Positions 1 through 9,475 of a stretch of DNA of 64,000 nt are shown piece by piece (the stretch's first letter is position 1; each line of letters begins with the position of its first letter). Made by a program: the position numbers and the translations under genes. The stretch spans positions 62,001 through 126,000 of the forward strand of contig CAWFFJ010000019.1 in NCBI GenBank assembly GCA_963814875.1, read 5' to 3'. The notes below the pieces were generated by a model. That model ran no database searches and was not told the origin of the DNA. It saw nothing but the letters and a program-made list of their open reading frames with translations. Source of the stretch: CAVSIS01 sp963814875. Its GTDB lineage: Bacteria; Acidobacteriota; Thermoanaerobaculia; Thermoanaerobaculales; Sulfomarinibacteraceae.

Positions 1-614
1 GTCATCACCTCGCGCACGGTGGTGTCGAAGAAGTCGACCAGTGACTCGACAATGTGTCCTTCCTCGAGCTCGAAGATCCCGGCCGCCTGCGCGACGTCGA
101 GGAATGCCTGGATCTCTCGTTCGCTGGCCTCCTCCTCGTCGTCGTCGGCCGCGGGGGCCGGCGCAGGGGCATGATGGACGTGCGACATCAATCGCAGCAT
201 CGGCCACACCAGCGGCCGGACGAAGCGCAGCAGCACCACCAGCGTTTCCTCGCCGGCACCCACAGTGAGCAGCCGCGCAATCACCACGATGATCAGCGGC
301 ACCGTGACGGCCAGAACCAGCGTCCACAGCCCGGGCAACCCGGGCATTCGTAGCAGGATCAGCCACAGGATCCCGGCTGTCAGCACCTGCAACCAGCGCA
401 GCACGTCGAGCAGCCGTGAGATGTGGAACGCTGAACCACCCTCGAGCGGCAGCAGCTTCTCGTGGTCGTCGAGAATCCCCTGGAAGCGGACGTTACCGAG
501 CTCGGCCAGGCTTCGCAGCAGCGACTCCAGAGTAAGGAACAGGAGGACGACGGCCAGGCTCAGCAGGATCAGGGTCACGGGATGGCCGAGCCATTCCGCG
601 AGGTCAGCTTCCAT
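1..614 (-). CDS. CorC/HlyC-family membrane CBS protein (partial, N-terminal part)
   Basis: The reading frame starts at an ATG (614) preceded by GGGAGGAG about 8 nt upstream, and runs off the window edge. The visible ~204 residues hold hydrophobic segments near residues 10-30, 75-95 and 100-120, then an acidic Asp/Glu stretch and the sequence EREIQAFLDVAQ followed by ESLVDFFDTTVREVMT. That last part is the linker that precedes the CBS pair in TlyC/CorC proteins. The family is implicated in Mg2+/Co2+ efflux or stress tolerance. The first 11 nt overlap the end of ybeY, as expected for the last gene of the phoH-pgpH-ybeY-corC operon. The CBS and CorC_HlyC domains lie outside the window, so the family call rests on the junction motif and the context. 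Confidence 0.8.
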   Translation of the reverse strand, partial: MEADLAEWLGHPVTLILLSLAVVLLFLTLESLLRSLAELGNVRFQGILDDHEKLLPLEGGSAFHISRLLDVLRWLQVLTAGILWLILLRMPGLPGLWTLVLAVTVPLIIVVIARLLTVGAGEETLVVLLRFVRPLVWPMLRLMSHVHHAPAPAPAADDDEEEASEREIQAFLDVAQAAGIFELEEGHIVESLVDFFDTTVREVM

Positions 615-1035
615 CCACCAGCTCCTCCCGAAGCTCCAGCTCGAGGCTGTCCATGTTGCCGTCGTCCGCCTGATGATCGTACCCCAGCAGGTGGAGGACG
701 CCGTGCAGGGTCAGCTCCTGGAGCTCGCGCAGCTCGGAGTGGCCGAGCTCCGCAGCCTGGCGGCGCGCCGCGTCAAGCGAGATCACGATCTCCCCGAGCA
801 GCCGCCAGCCGTCCGGAAGCTCGTCACCGTCCGGAAACGACAGTACGTCGGTCGGCGCGTCGATCGCTCGCCACGTGCTGTTGAGCCCTCGGATCCGCTT
901 GTCGTCGGAAACGACGACGTGGACCTCGGCCCGCCTCTCGCCCATCCGGGCCAGAGCCGCACCGATGATGCGGCGCAGGGCATCAGCCGCCGGTTGTGAC
1001 GGCCTTCGCTCCCAGACGAACTGGACCCGAGTCAC
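604..1035 (-). CDS. ybeY: endoribonuclease YbeY
   Basis: Single-strand-specific, zinc-dependent endoribonuclease for rRNA maturation and ribosome quality control, acting in the cytoplasm. The signature HGVLHLLGYDH near the C-terminus supplies the three metal-binding histidines, and the conserved NSTWR..DAPTDVLSFP segment precedes it. I chose GTG at 1035 (143 aa) because GGAGG lies 7 nt upstream. An in-frame TTG at 1059 would add eight residues. The gene overlaps the 3' end of pgpH by 53 nt and the start of the CorC-like gene by 11 nt, so translation is probably coupled along the operon. Length is normal for the family. Confidence 0.95.
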   Translation of the reverse strand: MTRVQFVWERRPSQPAADALRRIIGAALARMGERRAEVHVVVSDDKRIRGLNSTWRAIDAPTDVLSFPDGDELPDGWRLLGEIVISLDAARRQAAELGHSELRELQELTLHGVLHLLGYDHQADDGNMDSLELELREELVDGS

Positions 1036-3304
1036 GGGCGTGCCTCCGATTGAAGTCAAAGCCGGGGTAGTCCACCCGGTGATGGTACATGTTGGTCAGC
1101 ACCCACAGGAAAGCATTGGCAATCTTGTCGAGCTCCGAGAAGGTCAGCTCGGTTTCGTCCAGCTGACCATCCTCCAGCGCATCGGTGAAGATGCGGTCGA
1201 TCATGTTCTGGATCTTCGCCGGCGCCGGGTTGTCGATGGTGCGAGCGGCCGCCTCGACGGCGTCCGCCAGCAGCAGCACCCCGAGCTCCTTGGTGTGCGG
1301 CTTCGGCCCCGGATAGCGGTAGTCGCTCTCCCGCACCTCGCCCGTGTCGCGAGTGATGCGGTCCCGTGCCCTCGAGTAGAAGAAGCGGATGAGCTTGGTG
1401 CCGTGGTGGGTCGCGATCGCCTGCCGGATCGGGAGCGGAAGCTTGTGGCGTCCGGCGATCTCGAGCCCCTCCTTGACGTGGCTCATGATCACCAGAGCCG
1501 ACATCGAGGGCGAGAGATTGTCGTGCGGATTGGGACCGCGTTGGTTCTCGACGAAGTACTCCGGCTTCACCAGCTTGCCAACGTCGTGGTAGTAGGAGCA
1601 GACGCGCAGCAGGAGGGCGTTCGCGCCGACCGCCTCGGCCCCCGCCTCAGCGAGGTTCCCGACTGTGAGCGAGTGCTGGTAGGTCCCCGGTGCCTCGAGC
1701 GAGAGGCGTTTGAGCAGCGGGAGGTTCTGGTTCGAGAGCTCGAGCAGGCGCTGATCGGTGGTGATGCCGAAGGCCTTTTCGAGGGCGGGAAGCAGGAACC
1801 CGGCGGAGCCGACCGCCAGCGGACCGCCGAGGAAGGCGAACAGCGCCGCCAGCGACACCGAGGTCGGCTCGAGCGGTGCGCCCTGGTAGAGCAGGAGAAT
1901 CGCCAGAACCATCACATTGGTGGCCCCGACCACCGCGCCGATGCGGGTGAACAGCGACCGCTCCCGATAGCGCTGGACCGCGAGCGCACCGACCAGCCCC
2001 GAGGCGAGGGCGAAAACCAGCATGGAAAAGTCACCGCCGAGCAGAATGGCGGCAGCGACCGATCCCCACACGGCGAACAGCACCGCCGGCTGCAGGCCCA
2101 ACAGCAGCGCGACCACCACGGACCCGGTCGCCCAGGGCAGACCCCAGAGGTAGGTCTGAACGAGCGACAGGGCCTGTGACTGGCTGTTGAGGGCGACGGC
2201 GGAGGCCACGTAAAGGCCCAGTCGGTCGATCGCAGCACACGCAATCATCAACAGGAAGATCATCGAGAGCCGATCGGCGATCTCGGCCGACGAGCCGAAG
2301 TGAGGCAGCAGCCGCCACCACGCGATCACCATGAGGAGCACGACCAGGCCGGCGCCGACGGCGCTCGTGAAGGTCGCCAGCTCGTGGCGCTGTGCGCTCA
2401 TCATGCCCAAGGTCCGGGCGACTGAGGGGGTTACCGTGTCGCCTCGGCGGACGAGAATCTGACCGCGCCGGAAGACCTGTGACCGTTCGCTCACCTGGGC
2501 CGCCGCAAGGCGCACACGCTGTGCGGTCTCGGCACGGTTGAAGACCAGGTTCGGGCTCAGGTTGGCGTCGAGAAAGTCGACGATCGGCTTAATCCACCCG
2601 CGACGGATGACGTCGTATTCGAGCAGCCAGGTGCGTGCCGTCGTCTCGATGCCGCTTCGCAGGTCGAGGACATCACCAAGCTCGCCGAGCGAAACCACAT
2701 GCTCGCTGCCGGTCGCGAGGTCGCGCAGGGTCACCCCGCGTTCCCCGCGCTGCTCGAGCCCGCGACGGTCGTCGACGATGCGCTGGCGATAGAGTCGCGC
2801 GACCATGTCCTGCAGCGCCCGCTCGACATCTCCACCGCACTCGGACTGGGAGAGCACCCGCACCATGGTCGGCTGGACCCGCAGCACGGTGCTGGCCACG
2901 AGCGCCTCGGGATCCAGCGCGTCGTTCTCCGCAAGCTGCGACCGGCAGGCTGCGAACAGCGTTCCGATGCCGTCAGCCAGCTCGAGCTGGACCCTGGGTT
3001 CGAGGTCGTAAACCGGCAGGACCTGGGACCGCGCCTCTTCGCGCAGCGCCTCGGTGGCGGTCTCGTCGGGCAGGCTCAGGTCGCGGGAGACGACGACGTC
3101 GAAGGCGGCCACGTCGCCCGGCGCCCAGGTCGGCACCTGGCGATCGACCCGCGGCAGCAGCAACCAGGTACAGGCCAGCACTGCCACGGCGCCCCACAGC
3201 ACCGGAAGGTCGAGAACGCGGTCCCACCAGCCTGCGCGATGCTCGAGTCCGCGCTGAATGCGACTGGTCGACCCGGAGCGGCTCTCGAGCTTACCCCTGG
3301 GCAT
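983..3304 (-). CDS. pgpH: PgpH/YqfF-type 7TM-HD phosphohydrolase
   Basis: About 773 aa. One N-terminal membrane helix (residues ~33-50) is followed by a ~260-residue extracytoplasmic 7TMR-HD extracellular region, seven membrane helices (~320-540) and a C-terminal cytoplasmic HD domain. The HD motif is in YYHDVGK, with an upstream metal-ligand histidine in GTYQHSL and further His in ATHHG. In Firmicutes this family degrades the second messenger c-di-AMP; in this lineage the substrate is inferred only. The ATG at 3304 sits 14 nt inside the end of phoH, so the two are translationally coupled. A longer open frame to 3424 merely shadows phoH. No c-di-AMP cyclase is present in the window. Confidence 0.92.
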   Translation of the reverse strand: MPRGKLESRSGSTSRIQRGLEHRAGWWDRVLDLPVLWGAVAVLACTWLLLPRVDRQVPTWAPGDVAAFDVVVSRDLSLPDETATEALREEARSQVLPVYDLEPRVQLELADGIGTLFAACRSQLAENDALDPEALVASTVLRVQPTMVRVLSQSECGGDVERALQDMVARLYRQRIVDDRRGLEQRGERGVTLRDLATGSEHVVSLGELGDVLDLRSGIETTARTWLLEYDVIRRGWIKPIVDFLDANLSPNLVFNRAETAQRVRLAAAQVSERSQVFRRGQILVRRGDTVTPSVARTLGMMSAQRHELATFTSAVGAGLVVLLMVIAWWRLLPHFGSSAEIADRLSMIFLLMIACAAIDRLGLYVASAVALNSQSQALSLVQTYLWGLPWATGSVVVALLLGLQPAVLFAVWGSVAAAILLGGDFSMLVFALASGLVGALAVQRYRERSLFTRIGAVVGATNVMVLAILLLYQGAPLEPTSVSLAALFAFLGGPLAVGSAGFLLPALEKAFGITTDQRLLELSNQNLPLLKRLSLEAPGTYQHSLTVGNLAEAGAEAVGANALLLRVCSYYHDVGKLVKPEYFVENQRGPNPHDNLSPSMSALVIMSHVKEGLEIAGRHKLPLPIRQAIATHHGTKLIRFFYSRARDRITRDTGEVRESDYRYPGPKPHTKELGVLLLADAVEAAARTIDNPAPAKIQNMIDRIFTDALEDGQLDETELTFSELDKIANAFLWVLTNMYHHRVDYPGFDFNRRHARDSGPVRLGAKAVTTGG

Positions 3305-4271
3305 CACGATCTCCGGCGGGGTGGTTCTGCCGAGCCTCCCAGCGGTCGTAGCGATCGACCACGAGCTGCACCAACCGGTGGCGGACCACGTCGCGATGCG
3401 TGAACTGGATGAAGCTGAACCCATCGGCGCCGGTCAGGATCTCGAGCGCCTCGACCAGACCGGAACGACGGCCCCCGGGGAGGTCAATCTGGGTCACGTC
3501 GCCCGTGATCACGGTCTTCGAGTGGAAGCCCATGCGCGTGAGGAACATCTTCATCTGCTCGTGGGTCGTGTTCTGGGCCTCGTCGAGAATGATGAAGGCG
3601 TCATTGAGGGTCCGTCCGCGCATGAAGGCCAGCGGCGCGATCTCAATTACCTGGCGCTCGAGGAGGCGAGCGACCCGGTCGTAGCCGAGGATGTCGTACA
3701 GCGCGTCATAAATCGGCCGCAGGTAGGGGTTGATCTTCTCGACCAGGTCGCCGGGAAGGAAACCGAGGCGTTCACCGGCCTCGACCGCCGGCCGCACGAG
3801 CACGATCCGGCGGACCACCTTGTCCGTCAGCGCCGCAGCCGCGAGCGCCACCGCCAAGTAGGTCTTCCCGGTTCCGGCAGGGCCGGTGGCGAAAACATAG
3901 TCGTCGCGCTGCACCGCGTGAATGAATCGCCTCTGGGTGAGGTTGCGGGGGACGACCAGCCGCTTCAGCGTCTCCGGAATGGAGGCGTCGAGGAAGAAGT
4001 CGGCCAGCTCGATGCTGGCGTCCTCCTCGAGCACCCGGACACCGGTGCGGAACTCCTCGCGACCGACCTCGTGGCCGGCATCGAGCAGGCCGTCGAACGC
4101 CTCGAGAAGGCGTGCGGCGATCGCCGTCTGCTCGTCGTCTCCCTCGATCGTGACCTCGCCACCGCGGGCGGCGACACGAACGCTGAGCCTTTCCTCCAGG
4201 TACTGGAGATGCTCGTCGCGGGTCCCGAAGAGCCGCTCGACGTGCGCCTCGTTGAGGCTCAGGCGACGCAC
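3291..4271 (-). CDS. phoH: PhoH-like ATPase (PhoH/YbeZ family)
   Basis: 326 aa. P-loop ATPase with Walker A GPAGTGKT at residues 130-137 and Walker B FIILDEAQ at ~226-232. An N-terminal small domain resembling KH-type RNA-binding folds (residues ~1-75) is typical of YbeZ/PhoH. Homologues work with YbeY in rRNA processing. The frame opens right after a TGA, so GTG at 4271 is the only reasonable start; the sequence GGTGAGCG immediately upstream is a weak ribosome-binding site. First gene of phoH-pgpH-ybeY-corC. A TACAAT at 4440-4445 on the same strand could be its -10 box, but no good -35 accompanies it. Confidence 0.93.
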   Translation of the reverse strand: MRRLSLNEAHVERLFGTRDEHLQYLEERLSVRVAARGGEVTIEGDDEQTAIAARLLEAFDGLLDAGHEVGREEFRTGVRVLEEDASIELADFFLDASIPETLKRLVVPRNLTQRRFIHAVQRDDYVFATGPAGTGKTYLAVALAAAALTDKVVRRIVLVRPAVEAGERLGFLPGDLVEKINPYLRPIYDALYDILGYDRVARLLERQVIEIAPLAFMRGRTLNDAFIILDEAQNTTHEQMKMFLTRMGFHSKTVITGDVTQIDLPGGRRSGLVEALEILTGADGFSFIQFTHRDVVRHRLVQLVVDRYDRWEARQNHPAGDRDAQG

Positions 4272-4445
4272 CGCTCACCGGGTGGACGCAACCTGTCCGG
4301 GACCGCGTCGCTACAACCGGCCTCGGGGGCGCCCCACGTCTCGGGCAAGGAGATGTCTCGTGTCATGGAACCGATACTGCTCCAGAGCGCTCCGCCGGAC
4401 CTTCCGGGGCGCGCACGATGGCCGAGTTCCGAGCGACCGATTGTA

Positions 4446-5024
4446 TCAGCCCTCCGAACCGCTCCCGGATGCGCTGCGCGGCTCGCGGCGGGGACGCCAC
4501 TCGAGGTCGGCGATGCCGAGCCTCGCGTTGAGGAATCGGGCGAGGACAAAGAGGGCATCGGAGAGCCGGTTGAGGAACGGCAGGATGCCGTCGGGCAGGC
4601 TGCCGCCGGTCGTGATGACCGACCGAACTCGCCGCTCCGCCCTCCGGCACACCGTTCTCGCGACGTGGGCGAGACTCGCGGCCCGGCTTCCCCCCGGCAG
4701 CACGAACGCACGCAGCTCGGGAAGCTCGGCGTCCATCTCGTCGATCCATTCCTCGAGAGGAGCCGACTCCCAACTCGACGGGTCGTAGGGATAGCGGCCG
4801 TCGGGGTCCGCCAGCGCGCCGCCGACCGCAAAGAGGCTCGACTGGAGGTCGCCGAGGCGCTGACCGACGCCCTCCGGCAGCGGCTCGGTGCGGAGCAGGC
4901 CGATCGCCGAGCACAGCTCGTCGACGGTGCCGTAGGCCTCCACCCGGAGGTCGTCCTTGGCGACCCGAGCGCCGCCGAACAGCGAGGTGTCGCCGTCGTC
5001 ACCGGTGCGTGTGTAGACCTTCAC
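4446..5024 (-). CDS. PduO-type ATP:cob(I)alamin adenosyltransferase
   Basis: 192 aa from GTG 5024. The protein begins KVYTRTGDDGDTSLFGG, the ATP-binding loop of PduO-type adenosyltransferases, and has the later conserved segments VDELCSAIG, VCRRAERRV and FLNRLSDALFVLAR. It makes adenosylcobalamin from cob(I)alamin and ATP and acts as a trimer of helical bundles in the cytoplasm. No B12-dependent enzyme lies nearby. The C-terminal tail (RSASGSGSEG) is unstructured. A longer open frame to 5198 lacks family similarity. TATGAT ends exactly 6 nt before the GTG, which supports this start and a leaderless transcript. Confidence 0.92.
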   Translation of the reverse strand: MKVYTRTGDDGDTSLFGGARVAKDDLRVEAYGTVDELCSAIGLLRTEPLPEGVGQRLGDLQSSLFAVGGALADPDGRYPYDPSSWESAPLEEWIDEMDAELPELRAFVLPGGSRAASLAHVARTVCRRAERRVRSVITTGGSLPDGILPFLNRLSDALFVLARFLNARLGIADLEWRPRREPRSASGSGSEG

Positions 5025-5030
5025 GGCGCC

Positions 5031-5036
5031 ATCATA
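5031..5036 (-). promoter_or_regulatory. -10 box TATGAT before the adenosyltransferase
   Basis: TATGAT matches the -10 consensus at five of six positions and is separated from GTG 5024 by 6 nt (GGCGCC). That places the expected transcription start on the start codon. No convincing -35 is visible. Confidence 0.5.
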
Positions 5037-5203
5037 CACGGCGACACCTGAGCTACTGAACCGAGTCCCGGGCATCGCCCGCCACACACCACCCGCTGCG
5101 CGGAGCTCGCAGGAACCCGCACGGTGTGTGCCCCTGAAATCGACGTCGATCCATGTCTGATGGCACATCGGCCGGCAGGTTTCGCGCGGCGAATCCAAAG
5201 CAG

Positions 5204-5271
5204 CGCGTGCCGCGGAGCCTCACGCTCCCTCTCCCGACGGGCACTCCTTCAAAACGGCTCTTCGGCACGCG
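5204..5271. terminator. inverted repeat just downstream of dnaE
   Basis: CGCGTGCCG (5204-5212) pairs perfectly with CGGCACGCG (5263-5271). After a 2x2 internal mismatch the stem continues as GAGCC/GGCTC. It starts 3 nt after the dnaE stop and could act as a terminator or 3'-end structure; there is no U-tract. The rest of the 5037-5274 gap holds nothing else I can support. Confidence 0.4.
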
Positions 5272-5274
5272 TTG

Positions 5275-8200
5275 CTAGTTGACCCAGCCCGAGCCCTGGT
5301 CGGCGACGGCAGAGGACGTGGAGGCGGACGCCGCGCGTCCATTCGCGGCCCCCAGCTCGAGCTCGAAGGACGCGCGGGGCAGGAGCTCCGCGACAGCAGC
5401 CCGCAGCGCCGGACTCGGGTCCACTGACAGCGCGGGCGGCGGGACGAGGCGGGCGCGGAACTGTCCGCGTCGGACAAGCTCGAAACGCACCGGAAGCTCG
5501 CCTGGGTTGTCGAGCAGCAGCTCGCGCAGGTTCTCGAGCGTCTCCTCGTCGGTGTCATCGAGGTCGAGGCCGATCCGCACCGCGGTCGCCCGACGGGTCT
5601 CGAAGGCAGCGAGGGCGGTGAGCTCCTCGGCGGACAGCTCGACGTGATCACCGTCGCCCTTCAAGGTCGCCTCCACGACGACAGCCGTGTCGTCTGCGAG
5701 CAGCGTACCGGTGCGCTCGAAGAGGTCCGGAAACACGACCACGCGGACGGTGCCGGTCCCGTCCTCGAGCTGGAAGGTCGCCATCTGTCGGCCCTGGTTT
5801 CGGCCGTCCCGCTTAATCGACATCGTCTTCAAGGAGGTCACCAGCCCACCCACGGTCGCGCGCTCTGCACCGACGGCGAAGCGCTTCGGAAGGTCAGCCA
5901 CACTGCAGTCCGTGAGCCGTTCGAGCTGGGCGCCGACACGGTCGAGCGGGTGGCCGCTGAGGTAGAAGCCGAGAACCTCTCGCTCCCATCGCAGACGGTC
6001 GGCCGGCTCGGCCTCCGCTGCGCCGCGCAGCTCCCCTTCAAGGTCCTCCGACGGCAGGTCATCGAAAAGGAACCCCTGGCCGAGCTCGCGCTGCTCGCGC
6101 TCGCGCGCCGTCAGGTCGACGAAACGGTCGAGGTTCTCCAGGAGCGCCTTGCGCGCCACCCCGAAGGCGTCGAAGCTACCGGCCTTCACCAGACACTCGA
6201 GCACCTTCTGATTCACGGCGCGAGCTGGCAGCGAGCGCAGACAGTGAGTCAGCGATTCGAAGGCGCCCTCCCGCTCGCGCGCCTCCACCAGCGGCTCCAC
6301 TGCCGCCATCCCGACTCCCTTGATAGCGGCGAGGCCGTACCGGATTCCGCCCCCCTCGACTGCGAACGCCACCTGAGAGGTATTGACGTCGGGGGGCAGG
6401 ACCGGCAGACCCATCTGCCGGCACTGGCCCAGGTACTGGACCAGCTTGTCGGTGTTCGAGGTCTCGGAGGTCAGCATCGACGCCATGAAGTGCGCCTGAA
6501 AGTGCGCCTTGAGGTAGGCGGTCAGGTAGGCGACGTGAGCGTAGGCAACCGAGTGCGACTTATTGAAGCCGTACTTTGCGAAGGGCACGATCTGGTCCCA
6601 CAGCCGCTGCACCTTGTGCTCGGGGAATCCCTTGGCGATCGCTCCCTTGATGAAGTTCTCACCTTCCCGGTCGATGATCTCCTGCTTCTTCTTGCCCATC
6701 GCCTTGCGCAGGGTGTCGGCCTTGGCCATCGAAAAGCCGGCGACCCTCACCGCGATCCGCATCACCTGCTCCTGGTACACGATGATCCCGTAGGTCTCGG
6801 CGAGGATCTCCTCGACATCGGGCAGGATGTAGGTGATCGGCTTGCGCCCGTGCTTGCGCTCGGAGTAGTCGTCGATGAACTGCATCGGCCCCGGCCGGTA
6901 GAGCGCGTTGAGGGCGGCCAGCTCCGGAAAGGCCCGCGGCTGCACTTTGCGCAGGACGTCCTTCATCCCCGACGACTCGAACTGGAACACGCCGTCGGTC
7001 GCCCCGGCCGAGAACAGATCGTAGACCGCGCTGTCGTCGAGGGGCACCTCGGCCAGATCGAACTCGGGATCCTCGAGAGCACGGATCGAGGCCACGGCAT
7101 CGGCGATCACCGTCAACGTCCGCAGGCCGAGGAAATCCATCTTGAGGAGGCCGAGCATCTCGACATCGTCCTTGTCGAACTGGGTTGCGACCTCACCATG
7201 CGAGGTTCGCGTGAGCGGCACGAGGTTGACCAGCGGCTCGGGAGCGATCACGACCCCGGCCGCATGGACGCCGCAGTGCCGCGCGAGGCCCTCCAGCCGC
7301 GCCGCCGTATCGACCAGCTGCGCGACGTCGTCGTCACCGTCACGCAGCTCCCTGAGCTGGGCGGAGTCCCTGAGCGCCTGCTCGACGGTGACGTTGAGGT
7401 CGTCCGGGAGCAGCTTCGCGATGCGGTCGACATCCGCGAACGACATCCCCATTACCCGACCCACGTCTCGCACCGCCGAGCGGGCCTTGAGGATGTTGAA
7501 GGTCGCGATCTGGCACACCGAGTCGTTGCCGTAGAGTCGCCGGACGTAGGCGATCACCTCGTCGCGACGCCGCTGGCAGAAGTCGATGTCGATGTCGGGC
7601 ATCGAGATCCGCTCGGGGTTGAGGAAGCGCTCGAAAAGTAGGTCGTACTCGAGCGGGTCGATGTCTGTGATGCCGAGCGCCCACGACGCGACCGAACCCG
7701 CAGCCGAGCCGCGCCCCGGCCCGACCGGGATGCCCTGCTCGCGGGCGTAGCGGATGAAGTCCCAGACCACCAGAAAGTAGCCCGGAAAACCCATGTGCTC
7801 GATGATCTCCAGCTCCTGTACGAGACGAGCACGGTAGTCGTCCGGCGGGTGGCGGCGCGGCCGTCCAGTGGCCAGGTGCCGCTCGAGCCCGGCCGCCGCG
7901 ACCTCCGACAGGAACGAGCCGAGGGTGTGACCGCCGGACACCGGGTACTGCGGAAGGTGCAGCGTCGAGGTGTCGAACAGCACGTGACACCTGGCGGCGA
8001 TCTCGGCGGTCCGCTCGCAGGCGCCGGGGTAGTCCGCGAACAGCGCGTACATCTCCTCCGGCGACTTGACGTAGAACTCGGCGTTGTAGCCGTACGACCG
8101 CTGCAGGTCCTCGAGCGTCCGGTTGAGGCCGATGCCGAGCAGCACCCGGTGGGCAAAGGTGTCCTCACGCCGGTGAAAATGACAGTCGTTGGTGGCCACC

Positions 8201-8826
8201 AGGGGAATCGCGGTCTGGCGGGCGACCTCGACCACTCCCTCGCGCACGAAGGCCTCGTCGGCAGTGTCGTGGTCCTGGATCTCGAGAAAGAAGCTGTCCC
8301 GGCCGAGGATCTCTCGCAGCTCCTCGGCGCTGCGGCGCGCACCGTCCGGGTCGCGTTCCAGCAGATGCGAGGCGACCTCGCCCGACAGGCACGCCGACAG
8401 GCCGATGAGCCCCTCATGGTGCTCGGCCAGGAGGGCCTTCGAGATCCTCGGCTTGTGGTAGAAGCCCTCGAGGTAGGCGTCGCTCACCAGACGAACCAGG
8501 TTGCGGTAGCCGGTGTTGTTCTCCGCCAACAGCACGAGATGGGAGTACGGCTTGCGTCGCCCCGGCGTCGGAGATCGGTCGCGGTGGTCGCCCGGCGCCA
8601 CGTAGACCTCGCACCCGATGACCGGCCGGATGCCCTCCTTCAGCGCCGCACGGTGGAACTGAAACGCCCCGAAGAGGTTGCCGTGGTCGGTCACCGCAAC
8701 CGCCGACATCCCCATTGCGGCCACCTGTCGCGTCAGCTCGGGGATGCCGATAGAGGCGTCGAGCAGCGAGTAGTGGGTGTGGAGGTGGAGGTGGACGAAG
8801 GGCCGCATCTCGCCGTGACCGGTCAT
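5275..8826 (-). CDS. dnaE: DNA polymerase III subunit alpha
   Basis: 1183 aa, the usual length of DnaE1-type replicative polymerases. The N-terminal PHP domain opens with FVHLHLHTHYSLLDA, and the palm carries the catalytic PDIDIDF motif. The fingers/beta-binding region (YGFNKSHSVAYA, tandem HhH-like GIRYGLAAIKGVG) and a C-terminal OB-fold (TVGGLVTSLKTM) follow in the standard order. It performs leading- and lagging-strand synthesis in the replisome. I chose ATG 8826 (MTGHGEMRPF) because homology begins there; the open frame to 9018 upstream has no family similarity. A TATCAT box ends 6 nt before this ATG. Confidence 0.97.
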   Translation of the reverse strand: MTGHGEMRPFVHLHLHTHYSLLDASIGIPELTRQVAAMGMSAVAVTDHGNLFGAFQFHRAALKEGIRPVIGCEVYVAPGDHRDRSPTPGRRKPYSHLVLLAENNTGYRNLVRLVSDAYLEGFYHKPRISKALLAEHHEGLIGLSACLSGEVASHLLERDPDGARRSAEELREILGRDSFFLEIQDHDTADEAFVREGVVEVARQTAIPLVATNDCHFHRREDTFAHRVLLGIGLNRTLEDLQRSYGYNAEFYVKSPEEMYALFADYPGACERTAEIAARCHVLFDTSTLHLPQYPVSGGHTLGSFLSEVAAAGLERHLATGRPRRHPPDDYRARLVQELEIIEHMGFPGYFLVVWDFIRYAREQGIPVGPGRGSAAGSVASWALGITDIDPLEYDLLFERFLNPERISMPDIDIDFCQRRRDEVIAYVRRLYGNDSVCQIATFNILKARSAVRDVGRVMGMSFADVDRIAKLLPDDLNVTVEQALRDSAQLRELRDGDDDVAQLVDTAARLEGLARHCGVHAAGVVIAPEPLVNLVPLTRTSHGEVATQFDKDDVEMLGLLKMDFLGLRTLTVIADAVASIRALEDPEFDLAEVPLDDSAVYDLFSAGATDGVFQFESSGMKDVLRKVQPRAFPELAALNALYRPGPMQFIDDYSERKHGRKPITYILPDVEEILAETYGIIVYQEQVMRIAVRVAGFSMAKADTLRKAMGKKKQEIIDREGENFIKGAIAKGFPEHKVQRLWDQIVPFAKYGFNKSHSVAYAHVAYLTAYLKAHFQAHFMASMLTSETSNTDKLVQYLGQCRQMGLPVLPPDVNTSQVAFAVEGGGIRYGLAAIKGVGMAAVEPLVEAREREGAFESLTHCLRSLPARAVNQKVLECLVKAGSFDAFGVARKALLENLDRFVDLTAREREQRELGQGFLFDDLPSEDLEGELRGAAEAEPADRLRWEREVLGFYLSGHPLDRVGAQLERLTDCSVADLPKRFAVGAERATVGGLVTSLKTMSIKRDGRNQGRQMATFQLEDGTGTVRVVVFPDLFERTGTLLADDTAVVVEATLKGDGDHVELSAEELTALAAFETRRATAVRIGLDLDDTDEETLENLRELLLDNPGELPVRFELVRRGQFRARLVPPPALSVDPSPALRAAVAELLPRASFELELGAANGRAASASTSSAVADQGSGWVN

Positions 8827-8832
8827 GGCTCC

Positions 8833-8838
8833 ATGATA
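8833..8838 (-). promoter_or_regulatory. -10 box TATCAT before dnaE
   Basis: TATCAT lies exactly 6 nt (GGAGCC) upstream of dnaE ATG 8826, so the predicted transcription start coincides with the A of the start codon. The GGAG in the gap is too close to the ATG for a normal Shine-Dalgarno. Confidence 0.5.
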
Positions 8839-9434
8839 GCCGGGCGCCGGCGCCCAGGGGATCCCGAAGCCGGCAGATGGACGGCGAGTCTCGGAGTGCA
8901 CTCGAGCTGCCGATGCGGCGACAGCGAGGAGCGCGACTCTGGTCACAGCTCGACAACACAAGCAAATCGGGCGTCTCGTCGCCCGGAAGGAGGTCGATCT
9001 CTCCGTAGGTTGAAGCATGCGCTCTCGGCCGCCGCGAGACGGGTCGCCTGCGCTTCAGTATCGCGCAAATGCCGATGAACAGACCGCGAGGAGTGGGTTC
9101 AAGGTTCTGCTTCTGATTGAACGTGGAAGATGTCAAGCCGATTCTCCGCCGCTCGGTGCGCAGGTCGCATTGTCGAGTCGTCATGGAGAGCGTCGAGCCG
9201 GAAGCTCACTGTGAGTCGATGCTCGGCCTCTGCTCCAACCGGAGTTTGTGACGTCGTTCGCGCTGGGAATCCGTCGTGACCCGGGTCACGAAGGGCTCGA
9301 TCTTCCGTCAAAATTCGTGCGCGAGGTCACACGACAGGAGGTGGCCCATCCGGCCGCGGGAAGATTGTCGAGGCCGATACAGAACGCCTCGAGTTTCGGC
9401 TCCAAAATTCACCTCGAAAGCCTGCGAAAAGCGC
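8839..9434. other. intergenic region, no gene recognised
   Basis: About 600 nt between the divergent dnaE and the small TPR-like gene. Open frames here have arginine/serine-rich translations typical of shadow frames in GC-rich DNA. No tRNA, riboswitch or repeat could be identified by eye. Confidence 0.5.
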
Positions 9435-9463
9435 TTGACATTGCTCTTCGAATCATGCATCTT
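9435..9463 (+). promoter_or_regulatory. candidate sigma-70 promoter with perfect -35
   Basis: A perfect TTGACA (9435-9440) is followed after 17 nt by CATCTT (9458-9463), which matches the -10 consensus at only three positions. It lies 12 nt upstream of the TPR-like gene start in locally AT-richer sequence. Confidence 0.45.
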
Positions 9464-9475
9464 TCTTCCCGAGGT

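Noticed and set aside
265..999. Long open frame on the plus strand over the CorC-like and ybeY genes
   Set aside because: Opposite-strand shadow: Arg/Ser/Pro-rich composition, no motif, and the minus-strand genes there are certain.
3258..5051. 597-aa open frame on the plus strand
   Set aside because: Lies over phoH and the adenosyltransferase on the other strand; Glu/Arg-rich nonsense with no recognisable domain.
5644..7641. 665-aa open frame on the plus strand within dnaE
   Set aside because: Shadow of dnaE; high GC suppresses stop codons. Composition is HRLVE-rich with no homology.
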